DNA of 64,000 nt from Ruegeria sp. THAF57 (GCF_903914075.1 NZ_CAIWNQ010000007.1:124001-188000), one strand, 5' to 3'. Positions 25,698 through 34,307 are shown, counted from the first letter of the stretch. Notes: generated by a model not told the origin, from the letters alone. Translations and numbers: made by a program.

Positions 25698-26438
25698 TCA
25701 GGCTTCAAGCGCCTCTTTCAACGCCGCCGCGACATGAGCCGCCGAGGGATTGACGAAAAGATGTCCGTCCGCCTCAAACACCGGGTCGTCCAGATTGTCG
25801 GGGAAGGCGAGCGGCAGTTCGGTACAGGCCAGCAGGATCGCGGTTCCGGGCTCGGCGTGTTTGTTGCAATAGGCCACCAGCCGCGCACGTGCTGTTACAG
25901 ATGCGCCGCCGTAGAAATCCGTGTCGATCATATTCTGCATCTTGGCAATCTCGGCGTCCGGCAGTGTTGCGTTGGCGTTAATCTGTGCGTCGGCCAGCCT
26001 ATCGGCATAGTTCGATGCCTGCATCGTAACAGTTGTGCCCAAAACTAGGGCTTGCGTGGCTCCGGTCGCGGCGGTTGCTTCGGCTGAGGCGTCGAAGATA
26101 CTGAGGATGGGCATGGAAACGCCTTGCCGGATTGCGTGCAGGCGCATGTGCGGCGTGTTGGAGGCGATGATGCCGAAATCGCAGCCCGCATGTTCCAGCG
26201 TCAGCAAGGCATCGCGAAAGACGGCGTCAAAGGCGGCCCAGCTTTCTTCATCTCCGGCGACGCCTCTCAGTGAACGGGTCTTGGCCTGTGTGACGGATTC
26301 GATTGTCATGGGCGGGATCGGCAGAGGGGATCCATGACCACGCTCTGCAAAATACTGCCCTGCGCCCTGCGCGATGGCCCTGTAATAATCAACGGTCGAG
26401 GCCCAGCCCACACCGCCCAAAATTCCGATTTTCTTCAT
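25698..26438 (-). CDS. aspartate/glutamate racemase family protein
   Basis: A 246-aa PLP-independent racemase-fold protein starting KKIGILGGVGWASTVDYYR. The first catalytic position reads IASNTPH (about 90-96), Ser replacing the usual Cys, while the second catalytic Cys is present in LACTELPL (about 204-211). Single-Cys members resemble E. coli YgeA, a broad-specificity amino acid racemase with a hydroxyl residue at the first site. Substrate is therefore open. Convergent with the ProX-like gene with no gap; 73 nt upstream of it lies the azoR stop. Confidence 0.82.
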   Translation of the reverse strand: MKKIGILGGVGWASTVDYYRAIAQGAGQYFAERGHGSPLPIPPMTIESVTQAKTRSLRGVAGDEESWAAFDAVFRDALLTLEHAGCDFGIIASNTPHMRLHAIRQGVSMPILSIFDASAEATAATGATQALVLGTTVTMQASNYADRLADAQINANATLPDAEIAKMQNMIDTDFYGGASVTARARLVAYCNKHAEPGTAILLACTELPLAFPDNLDDPVFEADGHLFVNPSAAHVAAALKEALEA

Positions 26439-26511
26439 AATAAACGCCCAGTCTGCACAATCCTGTTCAACTGCAGACTGGACGTTTGAAATTGCAAAGG
26501 CCAGAGGTCAA

Positions 26512-27093
26512 TCAGGCGGCCAGTTCTGAAACTGCCTGACGCGCGTTGTCCAGCGTGGCTTCGGCGTCCAATGCCATCTGATCAGCGGCAATAACATCGA
26601 CCGTGTGAATCCCGATAAAGCCCAGTACGTGTTTTGCATAGTCAGTGGCAAAGTCGATGTCTGATCCCACAGCCGTTCCGCCCGACGCGATGGCCAGTAC
26701 TGCGCGTTTGCCTTCCAACAGGCCTTTGGGACCGTTCTCGGTATAGGAAAAGGTCAAGCCAACCCGGGCAACAAGGTCTATCCAAGCTTTGAAGGCCGCC
26801 GGGACTGAGAAGTTATAGATTGGTAGGCCGATGACGATTGTGTCCGCCTGCTGCAACTCTGCTACCAGATCGTCAGACAGGGAAAGTTGGTCACGCTGGA
26901 CCTCGTCGCGTTGATCGGCTGGGGTAAAGTTCGCGGCAATCCAGTCCTCGGTCAAAAGCGGTAGCGGAGTCGCCAGATCCCGGCGAATGATACGTCCGGC
27001 GTTCAGGTGTTTCACGATCCGGTCGGACAGGTCACGGGTGGTAGATCCTTCTCGGCGGGCCGAGGCGTCTATGTGCAGGATGGTCTTGGTCAT
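26512..27093 (-). CDS. azoR: FMN-dependent NADH-azoreductase / quinone reductase
   Basis: A flavodoxin-fold two-electron reductase of quinones and azo compounds, 193 aa from ATG 27093. The frame is open 43 codons further upstream without similarity. TKTILHIDASARREGSTTRDLSD (about 2-24) carries the FMN phosphate loop; IVIGLPIYNFSVPAAFKAWIDLVARVGLTFSYTENGPKGLL (about 87-127) and AIASGGTAVGSDIDFATDYAKHVLGFIGI are family segments. It is divergent from a LysR regulator with candidate operators between. Confidence 0.92.
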   Translation of the reverse strand: MTKTILHIDASARREGSTTRDLSDRIVKHLNAGRIIRRDLATPLPLLTEDWIAANFTPADQRDEVQRDQLSLSDDLVAELQQADTIVIGLPIYNFSVPAAFKAWIDLVARVGLTFSYTENGPKGLLEGKRAVLAIASGGTAVGSDIDFATDYAKHVLGFIGIHTVDVIAADQMALDAEATLDNARQAVSELAA

Positions 27094-27142
27094 TGGGTTC
27101 AGTCCTGATTGAGTAAAGTTTTTCGCTCTGGTCCCAATATGA

Positions 27143-27189
27143 TTGTTGCGCCTGTGAACAAAACTCTGATACTCCAACAATGAATGTTG
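27143..27189. promoter_or_regulatory. candidate LysR operators between azoR and lysR
   Basis: Two inverted repeats lie in the 121-nt divergent gap: TTGTT(27143-27147)-N9-AACAA(27157-27161), which contains a T-N11-A core, and CAACA(27175-27179)-N5-TGTTG(27185-27189). Spacing and symmetry suit recognition and activation sites of a LysR-type regulator. Confidence 0.45.
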
Positions 27190-27214
27190 AAATTTGCACA
27201 ATGGAACCGATGCA

Positions 27215-28093
27215 ATGGACAATTGGGACGAGGTGAGAACCGCCTATCAGGTCGCGCGCATGGGCACGGTCAGCGGCGCGGCCGAAATACTGGGGGTGCA
27301 TCACGCCACGGTCATCCGGCATATCGATGCAATCGAGGCGCGGTTAGGCATCAAACTGTTCCAGCGTCATGCGCGCGGCTACACCCCCACCGAGGCCGGG
27401 GAAGACCTGCTGCGCGTCGCGCAGGCAACCGAAGATCAGTTCAACCAACTGGTCGGGCGCATGAAAGGACGCGGGGATGATGTGTCGGGCGAGTTGGTTG
27501 TAACGTCACTGTCCTCTTTGGCACCCCTTGTCGTTCCGGTCCTGAGCGAGTTTCAACGCGTGCACCCGGACCTGATCGTGCGTTACCTGACGGGCGACAG
27601 GTTGTTTCGATTGGAATATGGCGAGGCGCATGTGGCCATCCGTGCGGGCTCGGCCCCTGATCAGCCAGACAATGTTGTGCAACCTTTTATCACGCAGGAA
27701 GTCGGTCTCTATGCCAGTAGGGATTATATTGACCGGTACGGCAAGCCGTCGACCATCGAGGATTTTGCAAACCACTACTTCGTCAGCACGGATGATGAAA
27801 ACAGCCGTGCTCCGTTTTCACGCTGGTTACGTCAGACAGTGCCGGTCGAACGGATCACGTTCCGCTGCACCAACAACTTTTGCATTCGCGAGGCAGTGCT
27901 TTCTGGCGCAGGTATCGGTTTCATGGCCCGGTGGGAGGCCGCCCGCGATCCGAGTCTGGTCGAGGTCATTGAGCCGATGCCGGAATGGTTCGGTAATTTG
28001 TGGCTGGTCACTCATGTTGATCTGCATCGCACGACCAAGGTGCAGGCGTTCCTGACTTTTTTGAAAGAACAATCCAAAAGTTGGTTGCCATGA
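27215..28093 (+). CDS. LysR-family transcriptional regulator
   Basis: From ATG 27215 (MDNWDEVRTAYQ) the product has 292 aa; an in-frame ATG at 27194 adds 7 residues. Neither has a clear Shine-Dalgarno. The winged HTH includes GTVSGAAEILGVHHATVIRHIDAIEARLGIKLFQR (about 18-52). The effector domain contains SGELVVTSLSSLAPLVVPVLSEF (about 90-112). It is divergent from azoR, so it probably controls it, and overlaps the EamA gene by 4 nt. The inducer may be a quinone-like electrophile (inference). Confidence 0.9.
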   Translation: MDNWDEVRTAYQVARMGTVSGAAEILGVHHATVIRHIDAIEARLGIKLFQRHARGYTPTEAGEDLLRVAQATEDQFNQLVGRMKGRGDDVSGELVVTSLSSLAPLVVPVLSEFQRVHPDLIVRYLTGDRLFRLEYGEAHVAIRAGSAPDQPDNVVQPFITQEVGLYASRDYIDRYGKPSTIEDFANHYFVSTDDENSRAPFSRWLRQTVPVERITFRCTNNFCIREAVLSGAGIGFMARWEAARDPSLVEVIEPMPEWFGNLWLVTHVDLHRTTKVQAFLTFLKEQSKSWLP

Positions 28094-29010
28094 GCCCGCA
28101 AGCCCGTGGCCATTTGGCCATGCTTGTTTTTTCAGCGTTGGTGGCGGGCAGTTTCTCATTGGGTTCCATGATCGCCAACCAAATTGCCCCCGAGGTCGTT
28201 ACGGCGGCACGGTTCGCTATTGCTGCGGTAGTGATCGGGATAGCTGCGCTTTTGACAACCGGTCTGCCGCGCAGCGCAGCACGAGCGCCTTGGCGCTACC
28301 TGGTGCTGGGCGGGCTGTTTGCCACCTATTTCGTTCTTATGTTCCATGGCCTGAAAACAGCCCCACCTGTCAGCGCCGCAGCCGTCTTTACTCTGACGCC
28401 GGTTCTGTCGGCCGTGGCGGGCTGGGTTTTGCTTCGGCAAGTGACCACACCCCGAATGGCGTTGGCGCTTACCATCGGGGCAGTCGGCGCGCTGTGGGTT
28501 ATTTTCAAGGCGGATTGGCAGGCATTTACGGCCTTCCAAATCGGGACCGGAGAAATCATCTATTTCTGGGGGTGTGTCGCGCATGCGATCTACACGCCGA
28601 TGGTGCGCAAGCTCAACCGCGGCGAACCGGCGGTCGTGTTTGCATTTGGCACGATATTGGCAGGATGCCTGATGCTGACGCTGTATGGCTGGTCCGACAT
28701 TCGTGCAACCGATTGGGCAAACCTGCCGATGATCGTTTGGGCCGGATTGCTGTACGTCTCGATCTTTGCCACCGCTGCCAGTTTTGTGCTGGTTCAGTTC
28801 TCGGCCCTGCGCCTGCCGTCCGCTAAAGTGATGGCCTATACGTATCTTGTGCCCAGTTGGGTGATCCTGTGGGAAATTGCGCTTGGAAATGGTGTCCCGG
28901 CTGCATTGATCCTGGTTGGGGTGGTTCTGACCTGTGCCGCATTGCTCATGCTGCTGCGTCCGGACGAGGCACCTGATGCAAAGCCCGCTCTTGAGACAGA
29001 TCAAAGCTGA
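28090..29010 (+). CDS. EamA-family (DMT) transporter
   Basis: A 306-aa integral membrane protein with ten predicted helices in two EamA repeats. The first starts LAMLVFSALVAGSFSLGSM and holds AARFAIAAVVIGIAAL (about 41-56); the second begins near GEIIYFWGCVAHAIYTP (about 158-174). A C-terminal charged tail lies in the cytoplasm. The ATG at 28090 overlaps the LysR stop (ATGA), so it is co-transcribed with that regulator. Substrate unknown. Confidence 0.88.
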   Translation: MSPQARGHLAMLVFSALVAGSFSLGSMIANQIAPEVVTAARFAIAAVVIGIAALLTTGLPRSAARAPWRYLVLGGLFATYFVLMFHGLKTAPPVSAAAVFTLTPVLSAVAGWVLLRQVTTPRMALALTIGAVGALWVIFKADWQAFTAFQIGTGEIIYFWGCVAHAIYTPMVRKLNRGEPAVVFAFGTILAGCLMLTLYGWSDIRATDWANLPMIVWAGLLYVSIFATAASFVLVQFSALRLPSAKVMAYTYLVPSWVILWEIALGNGVPAALILVGVVLTCAALLMLLRPDEAPDAKPALETDQS

Positions 29011-29053
29011 TAAATGCGGGTTTTCCTATGCTCGGGCCAAGGAGGGTTGCACC

Positions 29054-29467
29054 ATGTATAACCACATCATGTTTCCGGTTGACCTGCATTTGCCGCCCGA
29101 GGTTCGCAAAGCCGCACATGTCGCCGCCGAAATCGCCAAGTGGCAAGGCGCCAAGATCACAATTGTCAGCGTCACGGGAACCCAGCCCGGTGACCCCGTC
29201 CAAACAGACGCCACAATTGGCGATAATCTGCGGGAATTTGCGGATCATCTGGCCAAGAGCAGCGGCACAGAAGTCGCCTTTCAAAATATCCATTCCGTTG
29301 ACGTCGCGGTCGAGGTGGACGCAGATCTGGCCAAGGCAGCGGAAGACATCGGAGCGGACCTGATCGTGGTCGGCACACATGCGCCCCGCATCATGGATTA
29401 TATCTTTTCAAGCCACGCCGGGTATCTGGCCAAGCACGCCCACGTTTCCGTCTTTGTCGTGCGGTGA
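29054..29467 (+). CDS. universal stress protein
   Basis: A 137-aa UspA-fold protein from ATG 29054, with AGGAGG 8 nt upstream, a near-ideal site. NHIMFPVDLHLPPEVRKAAHVAAEIAKWQGAKITIVSV (about 3-40) and DLIVVGTHAPRIMDYIFSSHAGYLAKHAHVSVFVVR (about 102-137) match the family. The ATP-binding G-2x-G-9x-G(S/T) signature is degenerate (VGTHA...SSHAG), so nucleotide binding is uncertain. It stands 43 nt after the EamA gene and is convergent with arsR. Confidence 0.87.
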   Translation: MYNHIMFPVDLHLPPEVRKAAHVAAEIAKWQGAKITIVSVTGTQPGDPVQTDATIGDNLREFADHLAKSSGTEVAFQNIHSVDVAVEVDADLAKAAEDIGADLIVVGTHAPRIMDYIFSSHAGYLAKHAHVSVFVVR

Positions 29468-29472
29468 TTGTG

Positions 29473-29805
29473 TTATTCTTCGGCCGTCGGTAGCTCAACT
29501 TCAAGGAACCGTTCGAACGCGTCCAAGTTTACCGGTTCAAACTGTCCAAACCCCTGCATCCAAACCGACGCCGCGCGCAGCGCGTCGGGCTCTAGCTTGC
29601 ACCACTTTACCCGCCCGCGTTTTTCCTGACTGATCAACCCGGCCTTGGTCAGGATCACCAGATGTTTCGAGATCGCCGCCAGCGACATCTCGAACGGCTC
29701 TGCCACGTCGGTCACGGCCATGTCGTCCTCAAGCAACATCGCAAGGATGGTGCGGCGCGTGGGATCGGCGAGGGCAGCAAAAACGGTATCGAGATCGTTG
29801 GACAT
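29473..29805 (-). CDS. ArsR-family winged-helix regulator
   Basis: A 110-aa regulator from ATG 29805 (MSNDLDTVFAALADPTRRTILAML). The upstream ATG at 29844 would put 13 more residues inside the palindromic operator, so I reject it. The HTH is MAVTDVAEPFEMSLAAISKHLVILTKAGLISQEKRGRVKWCKL (about 29-71). It lacks the CxC metal site of ArsR/SmtB sensors. Homologues often pair with an AHSA1/SRPBCC gene, but none is adjacent here, so the regulated partner may be elsewhere. Confidence 0.88.
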   Translation of the reverse strand: MSNDLDTVFAALADPTRRTILAMLLEDDMAVTDVAEPFEMSLAAISKHLVILTKAGLISQEKRGRVKWCKLEPDALRAASVWMQGFGQFEPVNLDAFERFLEVELPTAEE

Positions 29806-29836
29806 GGTTCCGCTGAACCACAGCGCCCGGGTTTGG

Positions 29837-29852
29837 TCAACCATTTGGTTGA
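29837..29852. promoter_or_regulatory. palindromic operator upstream of arsR
   Basis: TCAACCA-TT-TGGTTGA is a perfect 7-bp inverted repeat 31 nt upstream of the arsR ATG at 29805. This is the kind of site bound by non-metal ArsR autorepressors. It is the only strong palindrome in the 231-nt divergent gap before the ATP synthase genes. Confidence 0.6.
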
Positions 29853-29977
29853 ATATGCGATTTCACCGGTTTTGAGCGCAAGCCCTTGGGTGCGGTTGAC
29901 GTGCCGGGCTGATGGTTTGATGGAAAATGTATTTAAAACATTCACTTACATTGCGTGTATCCAAGCGTTCAATGCCG

Positions 29978-30006
29978 TTGACTCTGCGCCCCTTGCCCCT
30001 TAGCAC
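29978..30006 (+). promoter_or_regulatory. candidate sigma-70 promoter of the Fo ATP synthase operon
   Basis: TTGACT at 29978-29983 is followed after 17 nt by TAGCAC at 30001-30006. The -35 box matches alphaproteobacterial housekeeping promoters well and the -10 box weakly. It lies about 30 nt before the GTG start of atpI. Confidence 0.42.
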
Positions 30007-30036
30007 CCTACCCAAGACTGTGCGAAGGAAACGCCC

Positions 30037-30369
30037 GTGACTGATGATGACCAAAAGCAGCGTATGGCGCAGCTTGAGGCCAAGATCGACGCGGCGAAAA
30101 AGGCCAAAGAGCCACCCAAGCGCGCAGACAGTGACATATCCGGGGGCGAGCTTGCCTGGAGGATGGTCATCGAAATGGTATCCGGTCTAGGGATCGGATT
30201 TGGCATCGGATACGGGCTGGACAGCCTGCTCGGGACGATCCCGATCTTTCTGGTGCTGTTCACATTGCTGGGCCTTGTCGCGGGCGTGAAGGTTATGCTC
30301 CGCAGCGCGAAAGAGGTTCAAGAGAAACAAGCGGCGGCGACGGCTGCCGAGAAGGACGAGAGGGACTGA
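30037..30369 (+). CDS. atpI: ATP synthase protein I
   Basis: A 110-aa assembly factor for the Fo rotor. The charged Lys/Glu-rich N-terminus (about 1-40) precedes two membrane helices (about 44-62 and 68-88: [20 protein letters not shown] and [20 protein letters not shown]). It starts with GTG after AAGGAAACGCCC. It is the first gene of the Fo operon with atpB 2 nt downstream, the normal order in alphaproteobacteria, where F1 genes sit elsewhere. Confidence 0.9.
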   Translation: MTDDDQKQRMAQLEAKIDAAKKAKEPPKRADSDISGGELAWRMVIEMVSGLGIGFGIGYGLDSLLGTIPIFLVLFTLLGLVAGVKVMLRSAKEVQEKQAAATAAEKDERD

Positions 30370-30371
30370 AC

Positions 30372-31130
30372 GTGGCAACCGAGACCACCGCAGCAGAAGG
30401 CAGCAGCCTGGTATTCCACCCAATGGATCAGTTCATCGTCAAACCGCTGTTTGGCGACGGCGCAGTTGGCATGTTCACCATCACCAACGTGACCCTGTGG
30501 CTGTTCTTTGCGATCGCCGCGGTTGTTCTGCTGCTGGTTCTGCCCACATCGAAGCGTGCGATCGTTCCGACACGTATGCAGTCGGTCGCAGAGCTGACCT
30601 ACGGTTTCGTCTACAAGATGCTGGAAGACATCTGCGGCAAGGAAGGCGTTAAGTTCTTCCCCTATGTCATGACCCTGTTCATGTTCATTGTCTGCGCCAA
30701 CTTCCTGGGCCTGATCCCGACCTCGTTCACCACAACCTCGCATTTCGCGGTCACTATCCCGCTGGCGCTGGCTGTGTTCCTGACTGTGACCGTTCTGGGC
30801 TTTGTCAAAAACGGTGCCGCGTTTCTGGGCCTGTTCTGGGTCTCCAGCGCGCCTCTGGCGCTGCGCCCGATTCTGGCGATCATCGAGCTGATCTCGTACT
30901 TCGTACGCCCGGTCAGCCACTCCATTCGTCTTGCCGGTAACGTCATGGCGGGCCACGCGGTGATCAAGGTGTTCGCAGGCTTCGCTGCGGTAGCCGTGAT
31001 CTCGCCCGTGTCCGTTCTGGCGATCACCGCAATGTATGGCCTCGAGGTCCTGGTGGCCTTCATTCAGGCATACGTTTTCACCATTCTGACCTGTGTTTAT
31101 CTGAAAGATGCGCTGCATCCGTCGCACTAA
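30372..31130 (+). CDS. atpB: ATP synthase Fo subunit a
   Basis: Stator proton-channel subunit, 252 aa, GTG start. After a short N-terminus ([12 protein letters not shown]) there are five to six hydrophobic helices. The essential arginine lies in [14 protein letters not shown] (about 196-209), with the partner [21 protein letters not shown] at the end. It is 2 nt downstream of atpI and 48 nt before atpE. Confidence 0.97.
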   Translation: MATETTAAEGSSLVFHPMDQFIVKPLFGDGAVGMFTITNVTLWLFFAIAAVVLLLVLPTSKRAIVPTRMQSVAELTYGFVYKMLEDICGKEGVKFFPYVMTLFMFIVCANFLGLIPTSFTTTSHFAVTIPLALAVFLTVTVLGFVKNGAAFLGLFWVSSAPLALRPILAIIELISYFVRPVSHSIRLAGNVMAGHAVIKVFAGFAAVAVISPVSVLAITAMYGLEVLVAFIQAYVFTILTCVYLKDALHPSH

Positions 31131-31178
31131 GGTCCGAACACCCAACATCGAAACTTCCAATTCGTAAGGAGATACATC

Positions 31179-31403
31179 ATGGAAGGCGATCTCGCACACA
31201 TCGGCGCAGGCCTGGCAGCAATCGGTTCCGGCGCAGCCGCAATCGGGGTGGGCAACGTAGCAGGCAACTTCCTGGCCGGCGCCCTGCGCAACCCTTCGGC
31301 GGCTGCTTCGCAGACCGCAACCCTCTTCATCGGTATCGCATTCGCAGAAGCTCTGGGGATCTTCGCATTCCTGGTCTCGCTGCTGCTGATGTTCGCCGTA
31401 TAA
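31179..31403 (+). CDS. atpE: ATP synthase Fo subunit c
   Basis: Rotor-ring proteolipid, 74 aa. Helix 1 carries the GxGxGxGx-like run [17 protein letters not shown] (about 9-25), the polar loop has RNPS (37-40), and helix 2 has the proton-carrying Glu57 in [14 protein letters not shown] sits 10 nt before the ATG. A 10-bp hairpin lies 26 nt downstream, between atpE and the b-prime gene. Confidence 0.97.
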   Translation: MEGDLAHIGAGLAAIGSGAAAIGVGNVAGNFLAGALRNPSAAASQTATLFIGIAFAEALGIFAFLVSLLLMFAV

Positions 31404-31428
31404 TCTGCGGAACCTGATCCTTACGCGC

Positions 31429-31459
31429 AGGTGGGCCCAAGCCATAGCGGCCCACCTGT
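31429..31459 (+). other. hairpin between atpE and the b-prime gene
   Basis: CAGGTGGGCC (31429-31438) pairs perfectly with GGCCCACCTG (31450-31459) over an 11-nt loop. Only a weak T run (TTGTAAAG) follows. It may be a leaky terminator or a 3' mRNA shield that raises subunit c output relative to b/b-prime, which are needed in far fewer copies. Confidence 0.55.
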
Positions 31460-31489
31460 TGTAAAGACAAGTTTCCGACGGAGGATATC

Positions 31490-32041
31490 ATGGCGACTGA
31501 ACCCCTTACAAAAGAGGTAGCTGGCTCGTGCGTCGACTCCTATGGCTCTGCCATCGGGATGCCGCAGCTCTGCTTCGATTGGTTCCCCAACCAGATTTTC
31601 TGGCTGGTCATTACGCTGGTCGTCATCTTTCTGGTCCTGTCTCGCGTGGCTCTGCCCCGCATCGCGGCAATCCTGGCTGAACGTCAGGGGACCATTACAA
31701 ATGACCTGGCTGCGGCCGAAGATCTGAAGGCCAAGGCGGTCGAGGCCGAAGAGGCCTATAACAAGGCGCTGGCCGATGCCCGTTCTGAGGCACAGCGTAT
31801 CGCAGCGGAAGCCCGTGCTGAAATTCAGTCCGGTCTGGATGACGCGATTGCCAAGGCGGACGCGGAAATCGCTGCAAAGGCGGCTGAATCGGAAAAGGCA
31901 ATTGCCGAAATCCGTGCCGGTGCGCTGGAAAGCATTCAAGTGGTTGCCAAGGATACGGCGGCTGAACTGGTCACTGCACTGGGCGGAGAGGCGGATGCCA
32001 AAGCCATCGACAGTGCAATTGACGCGCAGACGAAAGGATAA
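31490..32041 (+). CDS. ATP synthase Fo subunit b-prime
   Basis: One of two different peripheral-stalk subunits found in alphaproteobacteria and phototrophs. It has 183 aa. A polar N-terminus with two Cys leads into a single membrane helix (about 37-54, [17 protein letters not shown]), followed by a long Ala/Glu/Lys-rich coiled coil (about 60-160). CGGAGGATATC precedes the ATG. Its partner b gene starts 5 nt downstream. Named atpX or atpG in different species. Confidence 0.93.
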   Translation: MATEPLTKEVAGSCVDSYGSAIGMPQLCFDWFPNQIFWLVITLVVIFLVLSRVALPRIAAILAERQGTITNDLAAAEDLKAKAVEAEEAYNKALADARSEAQRIAAEARAEIQSGLDDAIAKADAEIAAKAAESEKAIAEIRAGALESIQVVAKDTAAELVTALGGEADAKAIDSAIDAQTKG

Positions 32042-32046
32042 GTGAC

Positions 32047-32607
32047 ATGCGGAATACTCTTGCCCTTATCCTGACCGTCGGTGCCGCTAGCCCCGCGCTG
32101 GCCGCAAGCGGCCCGTTCTTCTCGCTTGGCAACACCGACTTTGTGGTCCTGCTGGGCTTCATCGTCTTCATCGCGGTTCTGTTCTACTTCAAAGTACCCG
32201 GCATGATCGGCGGCGCTTTGGACAACCGGGCCGACGGCATCAAGTCCGAACTGGACGAAGCCCGCGCTCTGCATGAAGAAGCGCGCAGTTTGCTTGCCTC
32301 GTATGAGCGCAAGCAGCGTGAAGTGCAGACGCAGGCAGACGCCATCGTTGCGGCGGCCAAGGACGACGCGGCTCTGGCTGCTGAACAAGCCAAGGTCGAT
32401 CTGGAAAAATCCATCGCACGCCGACTGGCGGCTGCGCAGGATCAGATTGCATCGGCTGAGGCGTCGGCTGTGAAAGAAGTCCGTGATCAGGCCATCACCG
32501 TTGCAGTTTCCGCAGCAAACGCGGTTCTGGCCAAACAGATGACTGCCACACAAGCCAACAAGCTTATCGACGCGGCAATCGCCGATGTAGGCGAAAAGCT
32601 GCACTAA
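32047..32607 (+). CDS. atpF: ATP synthase Fo subunit b
   Basis: Peripheral-stalk subunit of 186 aa. The N-terminal 18 residues (ending SPALAAS) look signal-peptide-like, as in many alphaproteobacterial b subunits. Then comes a membrane helix (about 30-46, DFVVLLGFIVFIAVLFY) and a long helical stalk (about 60-160) with KVPGMIGGALDNRADGIKSELDEAR at its base. It is the last gene of the operon, followed within 25 nt by an intrinsic terminator. Confidence 0.94.
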   Translation: MRNTLALILTVGAASPALAASGPFFSLGNTDFVVLLGFIVFIAVLFYFKVPGMIGGALDNRADGIKSELDEARALHEEARSLLASYERKQREVQTQADAIVAAAKDDAALAAEQAKVDLEKSIARRLAAAQDQIASAEASAVKEVRDQAITVAVSAANAVLAKQMTATQANKLIDAAIADVGEKLH

Positions 32608-32630
32608 GCTGTTGCGCAATCCGAACAAGA

Positions 32631-32656
32631 AACCCGGCCGTTGAGCCGGGTTTTTT
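32631..32656 (+). terminator. intrinsic terminator of the Fo operon
   Basis: AACCCGGC (32631-32638) pairs with GCCGGGTT (32645-32652) and is followed by TTTTGTTT. It lies 23 nt after the atpF stop; a textbook terminator. Confidence 0.9.
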
Positions 32657-32690
32657 GTTTGTCACAGTTCGGATGCGGTACTGCCACTCA

Positions 32691-33365
32691 TTACCCCGGC
32701 AACTTGCTAAGGGCGCTTTCGTAATCCGGCGAGGCCACAAACAAATCCGGCAAATCCGCCAGAGCCCTGTCGATGGGGTCGTAAACCTGAGCAGCCTTCG
32801 CCAGAATTTCGTCAGGGATAGACTTGCGCGCCCGTTCAGCCCGCTCTGGCAGAGTGAACTTCAATCCCAGAAAATCTTCGACATCTTCTTGTCTGCGCCA
32901 AATCGCGTCGTAGTTGAGGCACAGAACAGGGACGTCCTGAAAAGTGCCCCACTGCCTCATCTGTTCGACCTGATTGAGAACGTCAAATTCGAACAGATCA
33001 TCGAATGTCCCCTTGGCGTGAAGGTGTTCAAAGTGCTGGTCTACCCAATCACGCCCAAATCTCTCCAACGCGGAATAGACGGAAAGGGCAGAGTCTTTCG
33101 TGGGGCCAAAACAGAACAGAACCTTGACGTTTTCGCGGCCCTTCAGGCCAGCCGGAAAATCATGGGTCTTGATCAGAGATCCCGCAGGCAATTCAGCCGT
33201 TGCTAATTCCGGTTCAAACCCTGCCTTTGGTTTTCGGAACCAGCGGCGACGCTTGCAGGCCACCCAAAGTGCGTCAAACATCAGCGTGCTGCCCGATCTG
33301 CCATTGCTGGCCACAATTATGCAGGGGTCATCTTTGCTGTTCAGGCCGAAAGTAAGTTTGGACAT
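32691..33365 (-). CDS. sulfotransferase-family protein
   Basis: A 224-aa cytoplasmic protein from ATG 33365; an in-frame GTG at 33386 adds 7 residues, and neither has a good Shine-Dalgarno. IIVASNGRSGSTLMFDALW (about 16-34) contains the PAPS 5'-phosphosulfate loop (GRSGST). KVLFCFGPTKDSALSVYSALERFG (about 81-104) fits the 3'-phosphate loop. Unrelated in detail to the rimM-trmD copy. Codon use looks less GC-rich than the ATP synthase genes. Acceptor unknown. Confidence 0.7.
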   Translation of the reverse strand: MSKLTFGLNSKDDPCIIVASNGRSGSTLMFDALWVACKRRRWFRKPKAGFEPELATAELPAGSLIKTHDFPAGLKGRENVKVLFCFGPTKDSALSVYSALERFGRDWVDQHFEHLHAKGTFDDLFEFDVLNQVEQMRQWGTFQDVPVLCLNYDAIWRRQEDVEDFLGLKFTLPERAERARKSIPDEILAKAAQVYDPIDRALADLPDLFVASPDYESALSKLPG

Positions 33366-33516
33366 TTTGATAACCAGGGTTCCCACACGGGTTCGGGATT
33401 TACCGGCACTAGATGTCTAACTTTCGGCAAAAGGTCCAGCGATTAGCCGACGTCTCGTGCAGGCTTATCAGTCCGCGTGTGACTTTATAGCTGTGCGGAA
33501 ACGTACCAAAGCGCCC

Positions 33517-34287
33517 TTACGCCTGTCCGGTTTCGTGATCCAGCCTTTGCTGCGCGATCGCCTCGTTACGGAGGGCTTTTTGGTGGTCTTCCATACATTG
33601 CCGCACAAAGCTCAGGTGGCGATGTACTGCTTCTCTGGCACCGTCTGGGTCGCGGGCCTGAAGCGCGGCGTTGATGTCGCGGTGCTGGTCTAGAATAGCC
33701 TCGCGCGTGGTGCGCTGGTTGAACATCATTTGGCGATTGTAGAACACCCCTTGCCGCAGCAAGTCAAACATGGATCGCATCATGTGCAGCATCACGACGT
33801 TATGGCTGGCGTCGATGATGGCCATATGAAACTGGGCGTCCAGATGAGCTTCGTCTTCCGGGGCATTGCGCGTGTGGGCGGCTTCCATTTTGTCAAAGAT
33901 CGTCTGAACGACCTTCAAATCGCTTTCCGACCCCAGTCGCGCCGCGCGCTCGGCTGCCAACCCCTCCATATCCCGGCGGAAAGACAGATAGTCCGAAACC
34001 GCCTCATCATGGCTGCTGAACAGTCGGATCAGGGCAGGGGAAAAGGCTGATCCCAAAACCTCGGCCACATAGATGCCAGATCCGGCTTTTGCAGTCAGCA
34101 GGCCTTGGTCCTGCAGTTCGGATATTGCTTCGCGCAGGGACGGGCGGGACACGCCCAGTCGTTCGGCCAGTTCACGCTCGGCCGGAAGGCGCTCGCCGGG
34201 GCGTAGGATGCCTCGCAGGATCAGCAATTCGATTTGCCGCACCACTGCTATTGAGAGCTTTTCGGTCTGAACTTTTTGAAAGGGCAT
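33517..34287 (-). CDS. GntR-family regulator, FadR subfamily (FCD domain)
   Basis: A 256-aa regulator. The HTH LRPGERLPAERELAERLGVSRPSLREAISELQDQGLL (about 27-63) is classic GntR. The FCD effector domain follows, with DAQFHMAIIDASHNVVMLHMMRSM (about 139-162) and a C-terminal HRDINAALQARDPDGAREAVHRHL; its Asp and three His would bind a metal and a carboxylate ligand. ATG 34287 is chosen; the only longer start is a TTG at 34314, inside the operator region. It is divergent from the aminotransferase it probably regulates. Confidence 0.9.
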   Translation of the reverse strand: MPFQKVQTEKLSIAVVRQIELLILRGILRPGERLPAERELAERLGVSRPSLREAISELQDQGLLTAKAGSGIYVAEVLGSAFSPALIRLFSSHDEAVSDYLSFRRDMEGLAAERAARLGSESDLKVVQTIFDKMEAAHTRNAPEDEAHLDAQFHMAIIDASHNVVMLHMMRSMFDLLRQGVFYNRQMMFNQRTTREAILDQHRDINAALQARDPDGAREAVHRHLSFVRQCMEDHQKALRNEAIAQQRLDHETGQA

Positions 34288-34307
34288 GGGGATGTCGTTT
34301 TGAGAAT

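Noticed and set aside
30318..31445. A 375-codon minus-strand frame across atpB and atpE
   Set aside because: It is antisense to two well-conserved Fo subunits; its Asp/Gln/His-rich product is typical of a shadow frame.
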